Source of the DNA: Echinicola pacifica DSM 19836
GTDB lineage: Bacteria > Bacteroidota > Bacteroidia > Cytophagales > Cyclobacteriaceae
NCBI RefSeq assembly: GCF_000373245.1
Contig: NZ_KB890760.1
Span: forward strand, 1-64,000
Direction: 5' to 3'
Length of the DNA stretch: 64,000 nt
The position numbers and the translations under genes were made by a program. Below are positions 52,661 to 61,346 of the stretch, in pieces; the first letter of the stretch is position 1; each line of letters starts with the position of its first letter. The notes under the pieces were generated by a model, which saw only the letters and a list, made by a program, of their open reading frames with translations, did no database searches and was not told where the DNA came from.

Positions 52661-53385
52661 AGAAAGTAATTATTATAGATGATGAGCCTCTGGCGGCCTC
52701 CTTGGTGGAGGAGTATATTGCAGAATACCCGGACTTTGAGGTGGTGGATATTTGCCAGGATGGCTTTGAAGGCTTGAAATCAATCCAAAAGCATGCGCCT
52801 GACTTGGTCTTTTTGGATGTGCAGATGCCAAGGATTTCTGGTTTTGAGATGCTGGAGCTATTGGAGGAGCCTCCTGCCATTGTTTTTACCACGGCTTTTG
52901 ATCAGTATGCGATGAAGGCCTTTGACAGTCATGCGGTGGATTATTTACTCAAGCCTTTTTCGCGAGAACGCTTTGATGCCGCCTTGAAGCGCTATTATCA
53001 GCTGGGGGCAAAGGCCGAGGTGGCTGACCTGGTGCAGTCTGGATTGCAGTCTTCCGTGGCGCAGCGGGTGGTGCTGAAGGATAAGAATGAGATAATTGTG
53101 ATCCCGACTAGGGAAATTTCGCATATGGAGGCCAATGACGATTTTGTGAATATTTATCGTGGAGGTAAGAAGTTCCTGAAGAATAAGACATTGAAATATT
53201 TTGAGTCGGGCATGGATGAGGCGCAGTTTGTCAGGGTCCATCGCTCCTATCTTGTGAATGTGGGTTTTATCCAGAAAGTGGAAAATTATGAGAAGGATGG
53301 ATATGTGGTTCGGCTCAGGACAGGGGAGGGGATTCCTGTGAGCCGCACGGGAATGGTCCGCTTGAAGAAGGTGCTAGGGATATAA
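52657..53385 (+). CDS. LytTR-family response regulator
   Basis: Receiver domain with DDEP (residues 8-9), phospho-acceptor Asp54 in LVFLDVQMPRISG and Lys in VDYLLKPFSRERF near 103, followed by a LytTR DNA-binding domain (IIVIPTREISHMEANDDFVN; VRVHRSYLVNVGFI). Length 242 aa. It is the output of the LytS-type kinase just upstream. Its targets probably include the LiaF-like operon itself, by analogy. Confidence 0.93.
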   Translation: MKKVIIIDDEPLAASLVEEYIAEYPDFEVVDICQDGFEGLKSIQKHAPDLVFLDVQMPRISGFEMLELLEEPPAIVFTTAFDQYAMKAFDSHAVDYLLKPFSRERFDAALKRYYQLGAKAEVADLVQSGLQSSVAQRVVLKDKNEIIVIPTREISHMEANDDFVNIYRGGKKFLKNKTLKYFESGMDEAQFVRVHRSYLVNVGFIQKVENYEKDGYVVRLRTGEGIPVSRTGMVRLKKVLGI

Positions 53386-53410
53386 AAAAAAGCCCAATTA
53401 AGGGCTTTTA
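53384..53410. terminator. bidirectional terminator between the LytTR and DUF2795 genes
   Basis: AAAGCCC / GGGCTTT stem with a 6-nt loop, A-run before and T's after; it serves the convergent genes on both sides. Confidence 0.8.
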
Positions 53411-53411
53411 G

Positions 53412-53633
53412 TTAATATTCGTCTTCATTGAAGAAGAAATCATCTTTTGTTGGATAATCTGGCCAAATCTCTTCGATGTTTTCATAAGGCTCGCCATCAT
53501 CTTCCAGTTCCTGCAGGTTTTCTACTACTTCCAGAGGAGTACCTGTACGGATAGCGTAATCGATCAATTCATCTTTGGTCGCTGGCCATGGTGCGTCTTC
53601 AAGATAAGACGCTAATTCTAAAGTCCAATACAT
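53412..53633 (-). CDS. DUF2795-family small acidic protein
   Basis: A 73-residue, acidic, soluble protein. It opens with MYWTLELASYLEDAPWPATK and continues with the family core DELIDYAIRTGTPLEVVENLQELEDDGE, then a tail rich in Asp, Glu and Phe. It is conserved in Bacteroidota; function unknown. It has a good -7 box 40 bp upstream. Confidence 0.85.
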   Translation of the reverse strand: MYWTLELASYLEDAPWPATKDELIDYAIRTGTPLEVVENLQELEDDGEPYENIEEIWPDYPTKDDFFFNEDEY

Positions 53634-53672
53634 AGTCTCAACATTTTAAGTTTTCCGCTGTACACGGTGAAG

Positions 53673-53680
53673 CAAAAATA
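53673..53680 (-). promoter_or_regulatory. -7 box of the DUF2795 gene
   Basis: TATTTTTG on the minus strand matches TAnnTTTG in full, 40 bp before the ATG at 53633. Confidence 0.5.
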
Positions 53681-53712
53681 TAAAATCTTTTATTTTGTTA
53701 AACTCTAACCAA

Positions 53713-54960
53713 TTAATTATTGGAAAGTTCCTTAAGTATATGATTTTTTACATCAAGCTTCCTTTTGTACGTGGATATTTTTCGGTATAACATGGTTTCA
53801 AAATCACTCTCCTGAGATCGAAACTTCTCTGAATTCTCTTTAACAGTGCTTAATTCTTTCTCATCAGTATTGATGAGGTCCTTCAATATATTGATTTTGA
53901 TCTGATTCTGTTCGGTTTCGCTTAAGTCATAATAGTTATCATATTTTGACCTGGCAAGTTTATGTAAGAATGATTTCTCAAAAACAATATCAGTAAAGAA
54001 GACGAACAATCTAGAATATTGTTGTGCCTCTCTTGGTTTTTTGGGAGGCAGTGCTTTAAACTCCGCCTGGAGGCGTTTGGCTTTGGATATTTTCTCTGGA
54101 TTGGTGATGCCTAGTGATAGGTCTCTCATGGACTGGGCCAGCTGCTCGATTTTCTTGACCACTTCAAAGGGTCTGAGCTGCTGCTTGCTTTGCATGGTTC
54201 TCTTATACCGTCCAAAAATCTTATTGTTCAGCCGTGAAAATTCATCCCACAATGGCTGGCGACGTTCGGCGGGTACTTTACCGGATTCCTTCCATTGCTT
54301 TTGGATTTTTTTGCTTATTTCAAAGGCCTGCTTCACATCATGCATATTATAGGCTTCTTTGGCTTGTTCTACCAAAGCTTCATATACCACGATATTTTGC
54401 TCCGCTTGTAGGGCAAGGCCTTCAAAGAAGTTGGTACGACTTTCATAGAAAGTGTCCAGCGCATTTTTAAATCTCCTATCGATTTCTTCCTTATGCTCAG
54501 GGTCAACAGGTCCGGTTTTTATCCATCGTAGCTTGATATCACGAAATTTTTCACTGGTTTCTTTCCAATCAGTGTCGTGCATCAGCTCCTCAGCCTCCTG
54601 GATCAATGCTTCCTTGATCTCATAATTCCGCTCTCTATTGGACTGAATTATTACATTTAAGGATTCTTCCTGCTCATTGAGCTCCTCAATCAACGGAATG
54701 AAATCTCCCAAAGCATCATATTTCATAAGCGCCTCACGCAGGTGGATTAGCTTCATGAGGAATGACCCTTTGTTCTGATTGTCTTCTATATCTTGCTTAA
54801 GGTCAGCTACTTTCTTCTTCGCTAGCTCAAACCGGTCCTCAAAGTATTTGATGGTGGAAGCCTCGCTCTCCTTAACCTCACCAATCACTCTGTCTTCCTG
54901 ATTTAAAAATCCTTTTAAATAAACTTTGTCGTCTTTGATATACCCGTATGGATGCTCCAT
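53713..54960 (-). CDS. DUF349-repeat protein
   Basis: A 415-residue, highly charged, mostly helical protein with repeats of the DUF349 type, each with a Trp-containing turn (TDWKETSEKFRDIKLRWIKTG; KKIQKQWKESGKVPAERRQPLWDEF). No signal peptide or membrane segment. Long coiled-coil stretches are expected. Common in Bacteroidota; molecular role unknown. Divergent from ettA. Confidence 0.88.
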   Translation of the reverse strand: MEHPYGYIKDDKVYLKGFLNQEDRVIGEVKESEASTIKYFEDRFELAKKKVADLKQDIEDNQNKGSFLMKLIHLREALMKYDALGDFIPLIEELNEQEESLNVIIQSNRERNYEIKEALIQEAEELMHDTDWKETSEKFRDIKLRWIKTGPVDPEHKEEIDRRFKNALDTFYESRTNFFEGLALQAEQNIVVYEALVEQAKEAYNMHDVKQAFEISKKIQKQWKESGKVPAERRQPLWDEFSRLNNKIFGRYKRTMQSKQQLRPFEVVKKIEQLAQSMRDLSLGITNPEKISKAKRLQAEFKALPPKKPREAQQYSRLFVFFTDIVFEKSFLHKLARSKYDNYYDLSETEQNQIKINILKDLINTDEKELSTVKENSEKFRSQESDFETMLYRKISTYKRKLDVKNHILKELSNN

Positions 54961-55106
54961 CTCAATTTAAAATAAGTTGGTGGTTAGTTGGCCAATGCTT
55001 GTTTCCTGCAAATTAATTAATTAAGATGCATTTATCCTAAAGAAGGCGATTATTTGCCATATTTGTTCCTTCATAAAATTATAACCAACAGGTAAAAGAT
55101 AAAAGT

Positions 55107-56786
55107 ATGAGTGACGAGAAAATTATATTTTCCATGGCAGGAGTATCAAAAATCTATCCTCCGCAGAAAAAAGTGCTAAAGGATATATACCTGTCATTTT
55201 TTTACGGAGCTAAGATTGGGGTACTCGGCCTCAATGGTTCAGGGAAAAGCTCCCTTCTCAAAATTATTGCAGGAATGGATAAGGAATTCTTGGGTGAAGT
55301 GGTCTGGTCTCCTGGCTATTCTGTTGGAATGCTGGAGCAGGAACCACAGCTGGATCCCGACAAGACCGTGAAGGAGGTCGTGGAAGAAGCGGTGGCCACC
55401 ACCGTCAACCTGCTCAAGGAATTTGAAGAAATAAATGAGAAGTTTATGGATCCCGCTCTGATGGAGGATCCTGATGCTATGAATAAACTGATCGAGCGCC
55501 AAGGCGATGTCCAGGAAAAACTCGATGCTGCCAATGCCTGGGAGCTCGATGTGATGCTGGATAAGGCAATGGATGCTCTCAGACTTCCCCCCGGTGATGC
55601 TAACGTAAAAAACCTTTCCGGTGGTGAAAAGAGAAGAGTGGCCCTGTGCCGCCTTCTGCTCCAGGAGCCAGATGTATTATTACTCGATGAGCCTACCAAC
55701 CACCTGGACGCTGAATCTGTCCTTTGGCTGGAGCAACACCTGAAGCAATATAAAGGTACTGTGATTGCAGTAACTCACGATCGTTACTTCCTGGATAATG
55801 TAGCCGGATGGATACTGGAACTCGATAGAGGTGAAGGGATTCCATGGAAGGGAAACTATAGTAGCTGGCTAGACCAGAAACAAAAACGATTGGTTCAGGA
55901 AGAGAAAACTGAATCCAAACGTCAGAAAACCCTGGAAAGAGAGCTCGACTGGATCCGAATGACTCCCAAAGCCCGACAAGCCAAAGGGAAAGCTAGGCTG
56001 TCCGCTTATGACAAACTCGTGGGCGAAGAGTCCAAAGAAAGAGAATCTAAATTGGAGCTTTATATTCCGCCAGGACCTAGGTTGGGAGCCAAAGTGATAG
56101 AAGTAAATGGCGTTTCTAAAGCTTTTGGAGACAAGTTGCTATTTGACAACCTTACTTTCGCCCTACCTCAAGGAGGGATAGTAGGGATTATTGGGCCAAA
56201 TGGAGCTGGTAAATCCACGCTCTTTAAGCTAATCACCGGAAATGAAAAGCCCGATGAGGGGAGTTTTGAAGTAGGGGAGACGGTGCAACTGGCTTATGTC
56301 GATCAAGAGCATGACCAGCTGGATGCCGGTAAGTCGGTCTATGAATCCATTTCGGAAGGTAATGAATTTATAAAACTGGGCAATAAAGAAATGAATGCCC
56401 GCGCTTATGTGAGCAAATTTAATTTCTCAGGCTCTGACCAGGAAAAGAAAGTGGGCAAACTATCCGGTGGGGAACGAAATAGAGTCCACCTGGCTATGAC
56501 CCTTAAGGAGAATGGAAACCTACTTCTTCTCGATGAACCTACCAACGACCTGGATGTAAACACCCTTCGTTCCTTGGAAGAAGCTTTAGAGAATTTTGGG
56601 GGTTGTGCAGTGGTGATTTCCCACGATAGGTGGTTCTTGGATCGTATTTGTACCCATATCCTGGCCTTTGAGGGAGATTCTCAGGTGTATTGGTTTGAGG
56701 GGAACTTCTCGGATTACGAAGAAAATAAGAAGAAAAGACTTGGAGATGTGGCTCCTAAGCGAATTAAATACAAAAAGCTGAAATAA
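55107..56786 (+). CDS. ettA: energy-dependent translational throttle protein (ABC-F)
   Basis: Cytoplasmic ABC-F ATPase that binds the ribosomal E site and gates the first elongation steps according to energy state. Two ABC domains: first Walker A GLNGSGKS (residues 41-48) with [12 protein letters not shown], second GPNGAGKST with [12 protein letters not shown]. The linker between them carries [19 protein letters not shown], the arm and P-site tip motif of EttA. Length 559 aa is normal. Monocistronic. Confidence 0.93.
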   Translation: MSDEKIIFSMAGVSKIYPPQKKVLKDIYLSFFYGAKIGVLGLNGSGKSSLLKIIAGMDKEFLGEVVWSPGYSVGMLEQEPQLDPDKTVKEVVEEAVATTVNLLKEFEEINEKFMDPALMEDPDAMNKLIERQGDVQEKLDAANAWELDVMLDKAMDALRLPPGDANVKNLSGGEKRRVALCRLLLQEPDVLLLDEPTNHLDAESVLWLEQHLKQYKGTVIAVTHDRYFLDNVAGWILELDRGEGIPWKGNYSSWLDQKQKRLVQEEKTESKRQKTLERELDWIRMTPKARQAKGKARLSAYDKLVGEESKERESKLELYIPPGPRLGAKVIEVNGVSKAFGDKLLFDNLTFALPQGGIVGIIGPNGAGKSTLFKLITGNEKPDEGSFEVGETVQLAYVDQEHDQLDAGKSVYESISEGNEFIKLGNKEMNARAYVSKFNFSGSDQEKKVGKLSGGERNRVHLAMTLKENGNLLLLDEPTNDLDVNTLRSLEEALENFGGCAVVISHDRWFLDRICTHILAFEGDSQVYWFEGNFSDYEENKKKRLGDVAPKRIKYKKLK

Positions 56787-56864
56787 GCCTTTATCTAGTT
56801 TAGCGCTTAGCAGCCGCGCCAAATATTGTTGGTGTTTGCTTAAGGTCGGGGAGATTATTTTCCC

Positions 56865-56872
56865 TACCTTTG
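56865..56872 (+). promoter_or_regulatory. -7 box of the aminotransferase gene
   Basis: TACCTTTG matches TAnnTTTG, 33 bp before the ATG at 56905. It favours that start over an in-frame ATG at 56836, which lies upstream of the box. Confidence 0.5.
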
Positions 56873-56904
56873 GCCGAAATTTTGAGAGATTTATTGGTGG
56901 AATT

Positions 56905-58215
56905 ATGATCAGACAGATTTTGCTTGCTCCTGGAGCGGACGAACTCAATTATGAGATCCGCGGGATCGTAAAAAAAGCGAAAATTATTGAAAGCTTAGGC
57001 TTTGAGATCACCTGGGAAAATATCGGTGATCCAATCCAAAAAAGTAATACCATACCTGCATGGATGAAGGAAATCGTGCAGGAATTGGTCAGTGATGACA
57101 AAACTTACGGCTATGCAGACTCCAAAGGAATGTTGCAAACCCGTCAGTACCTGGCTGCATTGAATAATAAGCGCAGCGGTGTACAGATTACCGCTGAGGA
57201 TATCTTGTTCTTTAATGGCCTAGGCGATGCGATTGCCAAACTGTACCAGTTCCTTATTCCTACGGCCAGAATTATCGGCCCTTCACCGGCATATTCCACC
57301 CATAGCTCTGCAGAGGCAGCACATGCCAACTCTCTGCCTATCACCTATAGGCTGGATCCTGATAATAACTGGTATCCGGACATGGAAGACCTCTATAATA
57401 AGGTGAAGTATAATCCCAATATTGTGGGCTTATTGATCATCAATCCTGACAATCCGACCGGAATGGTGTATCCTCGGGAGGTGCTGGAGCGATTTGTGTC
57501 CATTGCTCGGGAATTTAACTTACTCCTGATTGCCGATGAGATATATCAAAACATCACCTATAATGGGTATGAGGCCATCTCTCTATCCGAGGTGATAGGA
57601 GACTTGCCAGGTATTTCACTCAAAGGTATCTCCAAGGAATTTCCCTGGCCTGGATCCAGGTGTGGATGGATGGAGTTTTATAATAAGGGAGCCTCTGAGG
57701 AATTCAATAAACTTTGCACCACGCTGGAGAATGCGAAGATGATAGAGGTGTGCTCTACCATGCTGCCGCAATTGGCGATTCCTAAGGTGATGAGTCACCC
57801 GGCCTATCAATCCTACCGTAAGGAGGCCAATGAGCGGATAGGAAAGCGCAGCAGGATCATGGAAGAAGTATTAGCTGGAGTTCCTGGAATTAAATTCAAT
57901 AAAACCAAAGGGGCCTTTTATAATACCATCGTCTTTGATGAAAGTATGCTGAATGAGCGCCAGCATCTGCCCGTGGAGGATACCCGAGTAAAAGGATTCC
58001 TGGATCAGTGGCTCAGCGAAGGCGATATGCCACATGATAAGCGTTTCGTGTATAACCTATTGGCTTCAGAAGGTATATGTGTCGTTCCCGTGAGTTCCTT
58101 TTGTTCCAATTTGAGGGGCTTTAGGGTGACTTTATTGGAAGAAAACGAAGATAAATTCCGAGATACCTTCACCAAAATTGCCAATAGCATCAGGGCTTAT
58201 TTGAAGTCTGCCTAA
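56905..58215 (+). CDS. class I/II PLP-dependent aminotransferase
   Basis: Fold-type I aminotransferase. NPDNPTGMVYP near residue 181, the Asp of LLIADEIYQNITYN near 211 and the PLP lysine in LKGISKEFPWPGSRCGW near 240 are clear. From the ATG at 56905 it is 436 aa, somewhat longer than usual for AspC-type enzymes because of insertions near the C-terminus. The substrate is not known; alanine or aspartate/aromatic transaminases are the nearest types. Confidence 0.88.
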   Translation: MIRQILLAPGADELNYEIRGIVKKAKIIESLGFEITWENIGDPIQKSNTIPAWMKEIVQELVSDDKTYGYADSKGMLQTRQYLAALNNKRSGVQITAEDILFFNGLGDAIAKLYQFLIPTARIIGPSPAYSTHSSAEAAHANSLPITYRLDPDNNWYPDMEDLYNKVKYNPNIVGLLIINPDNPTGMVYPREVLERFVSIAREFNLLLIADEIYQNITYNGYEAISLSEVIGDLPGISLKGISKEFPWPGSRCGWMEFYNKGASEEFNKLCTTLENAKMIEVCSTMLPQLAIPKVMSHPAYQSYRKEANERIGKRSRIMEEVLAGVPGIKFNKTKGAFYNTIVFDESMLNERQHLPVEDTRVKGFLDQWLSEGDMPHDKRFVYNLLASEGICVVPVSSFCSNLRGFRVTLLEENEDKFRDTFTKIANSIRAYLKSA

Positions 58216-58302
58216 TGTTTTTGGACGGTGGGGGACGGTCTCCGCTGGAGAACCTGTATTTAATAAGAAAAGAATAAGCCTAATTCAATAAAGGCGATAA
58301 GG

Positions 58303-58342
58303 GGCACTTACTGGTAATTCTACTGGTGAGTGCCTTTTTTTT
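58303..58342 (+). terminator. terminator of the aminotransferase gene
   Basis: GGCACTTAC / GTGAGTGCC stem (one G-T pair) followed by eight T's. Confidence 0.8.
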
Positions 58343-58399
58343 GTGGCTGGATAGATGGTTTTAGTTGACCGAAGATCCTTCTGGCTGTGGTCGGTGGTA

Positions 58400-59365
58400 C
58401 TAGTGGTCGTGAGAGCGAGAGGGGATAGGCGCAGTTCCTTCCAGTACTTCCTCATCCAGCAGCATAGGGAGTGGCTGTAAGAGGAGTTCGTTTAGGTCGG
58501 GCTGTCCTCCATCCACCCAGGCGGTAAACCAGAAATTGGCCACCATTCGGATTGATTTTTTCATTTGCCTCTCCACCTGACCATGCAGCATCTGGTTATA
58601 AGCCATGGTATATTCTTTAGAATAGACCCGCACATTAAGGTTGCCTCTTTGTTCAAAGCTATATTTTTTGTCCTGGGTAAATTGGCGGTTGAGTTCTTTT
58701 TCGAAAATAAGTACACTGTCTAAGGCTTCGTGGGAGGCGATGATAGCGTCCCATGCTGCCAGCTGGGTGTTTTTTATATATTCGGCCTTGCCCACAAAGA
58801 AGTCAAAGTCTTCCGCTAATAATTCAGGTATTCGACTTTCCCAAAATCCATGTATGCCTACCTGGTCGGTAAGTTGGCCATTATAATTTTCGGTGGTATG
58901 GAGTGGGACGTTGATATCTCCGATATAATGCCCCAGGTCAGCGGATAATCGCAGGATGGCTGAGGGGTTTTTGTCCAAAAAGGCATAGGTAAGTTGGCTT
59001 TTGACCCGCTCTACATTCCAAGGGGCTATGCCATAAGCTCTAAGGCTGTCCTCTCCGTACAGGGCGACGGCGTCTTGCCAGTACCTAGGTAGGGTATATA
59101 CGGCGCTGTCTCCATAGATATCAGCATCAAGGTAGTGCTTTTCGGCTTCCCCTTCCACGGCGTATCGGCGCTTATCTGGGTTGACGGCATTTTCGGTGAT
59201 AAACTGGATGTTTTCTTTGTAGAAAGGCAGCATTTCTATGGGCAAAGAAAACACTGCCAGTTGATTAATTTTCTTGTGAGCATAAAAGCCCCAAGGTGCA
59301 AAGCTGTGAAAAGCTACCATCCAACTGCACAAAAACAATCCCACTACTCTCCCCGCTCTTTTCAT
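58400..59365 (-). CDS. zinc-dependent phospholipase C / S1-P1 nuclease-fold protein
   Basis: Exported all-helical metalloenzyme. The N-terminal signal (about residues 5-24) ends just before WGFYAHKKINQLAVFSLP, where Trp and His are the first zinc ligands. ADLGHYIGDINVPLHTTENYNG near 141 and GIHGFWESRIPE near 169 carry the other His, Asp and Glu ligands of the phospholipase C / S1-P1 family. Length 321 aa. Reaction (phosphodiester hydrolysis of lipid or nucleic acid) is inferred from the fold; specificity unknown. Confidence 0.85.
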   Translation of the reverse strand: MKRAGRVVGLFLCSWMVAFHSFAPWGFYAHKKINQLAVFSLPIEMLPFYKENIQFITENAVNPDKRRYAVEGEAEKHYLDADIYGDSAVYTLPRYWQDAVALYGEDSLRAYGIAPWNVERVKSQLTYAFLDKNPSAILRLSADLGHYIGDINVPLHTTENYNGQLTDQVGIHGFWESRIPELLAEDFDFFVGKAEYIKNTQLAAWDAIIASHEALDSVLIFEKELNRQFTQDKKYSFEQRGNLNVRVYSKEYTMAYNQMLHGQVERQMKKSIRMVANFWFTAWVDGGQPDLNELLLQPLPMLLDEEVLEGTAPIPSRSHDH

Positions 59366-59496
59366 TTTAAAAATATAATAATAATTTATGAAAAAGTCTA
59401 GGGTGTTTTGCTTACATTTGCATTTGCTTCAGGGCAGAAAAAAAGGAATAAACTTTTGGGTGATAAAACTTTATCGCTTAAACTTTCACATTCTTT

Positions 59497-59526
59497 TTGG
59501 GAATATAAATAAAAGAGTTAACTTTG
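59497..59526 (+). promoter_or_regulatory. promoter of rpsT
   Basis: TTG at 59497-59499, a 19-bp spacer and TAACTTTG at 59519-59526: a near-ideal Bacteroidota housekeeping promoter. The leader would be about 50 nt. Confidence 0.8.
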
Positions 59527-59582
59527 CACTCCTATTAATGGACAGTGGGCAAATTCAAAGAAATTATAAGCAAAATTAAGAT

Positions 59583-59837
59583 ATGGCAAATCACAAATCA
59601 GCTCTTAAGAGAATTCGTGCAAACGAAGCCAAGCGTTTGAGAAACAAATATCAGGCTAAGACGACAAGAACTTTCATCAAGAAATTGAAACATACAACTG
59701 ACAAATCAGAAGCTCAGGAGTTGTTCAAGAAAGTATCTTCTATGATCGATAAACTTGCGAAGAAAAACATTATTCACAAAAACAATGCGGCTAACAAAAA
59801 GTCTAGCCTTGCTAAAATTGTGAATGCTTTGGGGTAA
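59583..59837 (+). CDS. rpsT: 30S ribosomal protein S20
   Basis: Small basic ribosomal protein binding 16S rRNA. The N-terminus MANHKSALKRIRANEAKRLRN and the C-terminal NIIHKNNAANKKSSLAKIVNAL are typical. Length 84 aa is normal. Monocistronic with its own promoter and terminator. Confidence 0.96.
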   Translation: MANHKSALKRIRANEAKRLRNKYQAKTTRTFIKKLKHTTDKSEAQELFKKVSSMIDKLAKKNIIHKNNAANKKSSLAKIVNALG

Positions 59838-59860
59838 ATTATTACTTCCTAAGATTTCAG

Positions 59861-59896
59861 AAAAGTCCTGCTACTACTGTGGCAGGACTTTTTTTA
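59861..59896 (+). terminator. terminator of rpsT
   Basis: AAGTCCTGC / GCAGGACTT stem followed by a T-run. Confidence 0.85.
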
Positions 59897-59962
59897 TTCT
59901 TTGATTTTAGGTAGATTATTGATTATGAGTGGGTTCCAGTTAGAATTTACCTTAAATAATCA

Positions 59963-60658
59963 ATGTATACCTACAACTCTATTAAAATTACCGCTTTAGC
60001 GGAGGAAGACAGGCCCAGAGAGAAGTTGCTGCTGAAGGGGAAGGGGAATTTGACCGATGCCGAATTGATCGCCATTTTGATCGGATCCGGAGTTCAGAAT
60101 ATGAGCGCTATAGATTTGTCAAAACTTATCCTTGCCAGCGTCGAAAATGACCTCGGTGCATTGGCTAAGTTAAGCGTAAAGGATCTACAACAGTTTAAGG
60201 GGATAGGAGAAGCCAAGGCGGTCACCATCGTAAGCGCCCTAGAGCTGGGGCGAAGGCGTAAAGTGGCAGACGCCCCCATCAGGCCACGAATTTCCAGTTC
60301 CAAAGAAGTCTATGAGCTCATGCGACCCGAAATGCAAGATGAGTCCGTGGAGTATTTTTACGTTATCCTGATGAATCGAGCCAATTATGTCCTGAGAAAG
60401 GAGATGATCAGCAAGGGAGGAACCAGTGGAACGGTGGTAGATCCGAAATTGATCTTTAAAAGCGCCCTACAATATGGCGCCTCGGGAATGATCCTCGTTC
60501 ATAACCATCCTTCCGGCACCCTTAAGCCCTCCCAGGCGGACGAAGCCCTCACCCATAAACTGGTAGATTTAGGAAAGAAATTAGAGATGCCGGTCATTGA
60601 TCATGTTATTTTCACCGATGTTGGTTATTTTAGCTTCGCAGATGAATCAATGATCTGA
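59963..60658 (+). CDS. radC: RadC/JAB-domain protein
   Basis: MPN/JAB-fold protein. The N-terminal helix-hairpin-helix part (LKGKGNLTDAELIAILIGSG; KGIGEAKAVTIVSALELG) is followed by the JAMM metal motif, Glu in the DESVEYFYVILMN strand and HNHPSGTLKPSQAD near 175. Length 231 aa. Once linked to DNA repair; real function unclear. It is 7 bp upstream of the DUF1684 gene and likely cotranscribed. Confidence 0.93.
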   Translation: MYTYNSIKITALAEEDRPREKLLLKGKGNLTDAELIAILIGSGVQNMSAIDLSKLILASVENDLGALAKLSVKDLQQFKGIGEAKAVTIVSALELGRRRKVADAPIRPRISSSKEVYELMRPEMQDESVEYFYVILMNRANYVLRKEMISKGGTSGTVVDPKLIFKSALQYGASGMILVHNHPSGTLKPSQADEALTHKLVDLGKKLEMPVIDHVIFTDVGYFSFADESMI

Positions 60659-60665
60659 ATGAACT

Positions 60666-61283
60666 ATGAACCAAAAGAGAGTATTACTGACTATAGGGGG
60701 CTTAATTGCCGTTACAGCCATTTTTTATATGTTTTCCGGGGGCGCAGATGTCGAGGATTATAAAGCCAGGGTTTTGGCAGAGCGCACACGGCAATTTAAA
60801 TTCTTGAAATTTAATGATGAATCGCCACTCACCCCTGACCAAAAGAAAGAATTAGATTCCCTGGATTGCTTTGATGTGGCGCCAGAGTATAAAGTAAGGG
60901 CCAGATTGGTGCCGCTACAGGAGCGGCAGGTATTAGAAATCCCCATGACCGATGGTACTCAGGAGAAATACCTTAAGCATAGCTATGCAGAATTTGAGCT
61001 TAATGGCAAGGCCCTGCGCTTATTATTATTGCAGTCCGTAACGGAGCCAGATAAGAAGAATTTTTTCCTTCCTTTTGCGGATAAAACCAGCGGCGAAAGC
61101 ACCTATGGAGGCGGCAGGTATTTGAATATCAGGCAAGATGGCTTCAATAGCATCACCCTTGATTTTAACTTAGCCTATAACCCTTACTGCGCCTATAATC
61201 CCGATTTTGCTTGTCCCATTCCTCCAAAAGAAAACCTACTCGAAGTGGCGATTGAAGCAGGAGAGAAAAATTACAGCAAATAA
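60666..61283 (+). CDS. DUF1684 membrane-anchored protein
   Basis: A 205-residue protein with an N-terminal membrane anchor or signal (about residues 6-25) and the DUF1684 core: KFLKFNDESPLTPDQKK, FADKTSGESTYGGGRYL and FNLAYNPYCAYNPDFACPIPPKENLL with conserved Cys residues. Widespread and of unknown function. Follows radC closely. Confidence 0.88.
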   Translation: MNQKRVLLTIGGLIAVTAIFYMFSGGADVEDYKARVLAERTRQFKFLKFNDESPLTPDQKKELDSLDCFDVAPEYKVRARLVPLQERQVLEIPMTDGTQEKYLKHSYAEFELNGKALRLLLLQSVTEPDKKNFFLPFADKTSGESTYGGGRYLNIRQDGFNSITLDFNLAYNPYCAYNPDFACPIPPKENLLEVAIEAGEKNYSK

Positions 61284-61288
61284 ACTTT

Positions 61289-61315
61289 TTGCCACGGGCA
61301 TTTATCTTAAATTTG
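61289..61315 (+). promoter_or_regulatory. promoter of pheT
   Basis: TTG at 61289-61291 and TAAATTTG at 61308-61315, 16 bp apart; leader about 25 nt. Confidence 0.6.
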
Positions 61316-61346
61316 CTCCTTAATTCAGCCAAATAAGATTGAATAC

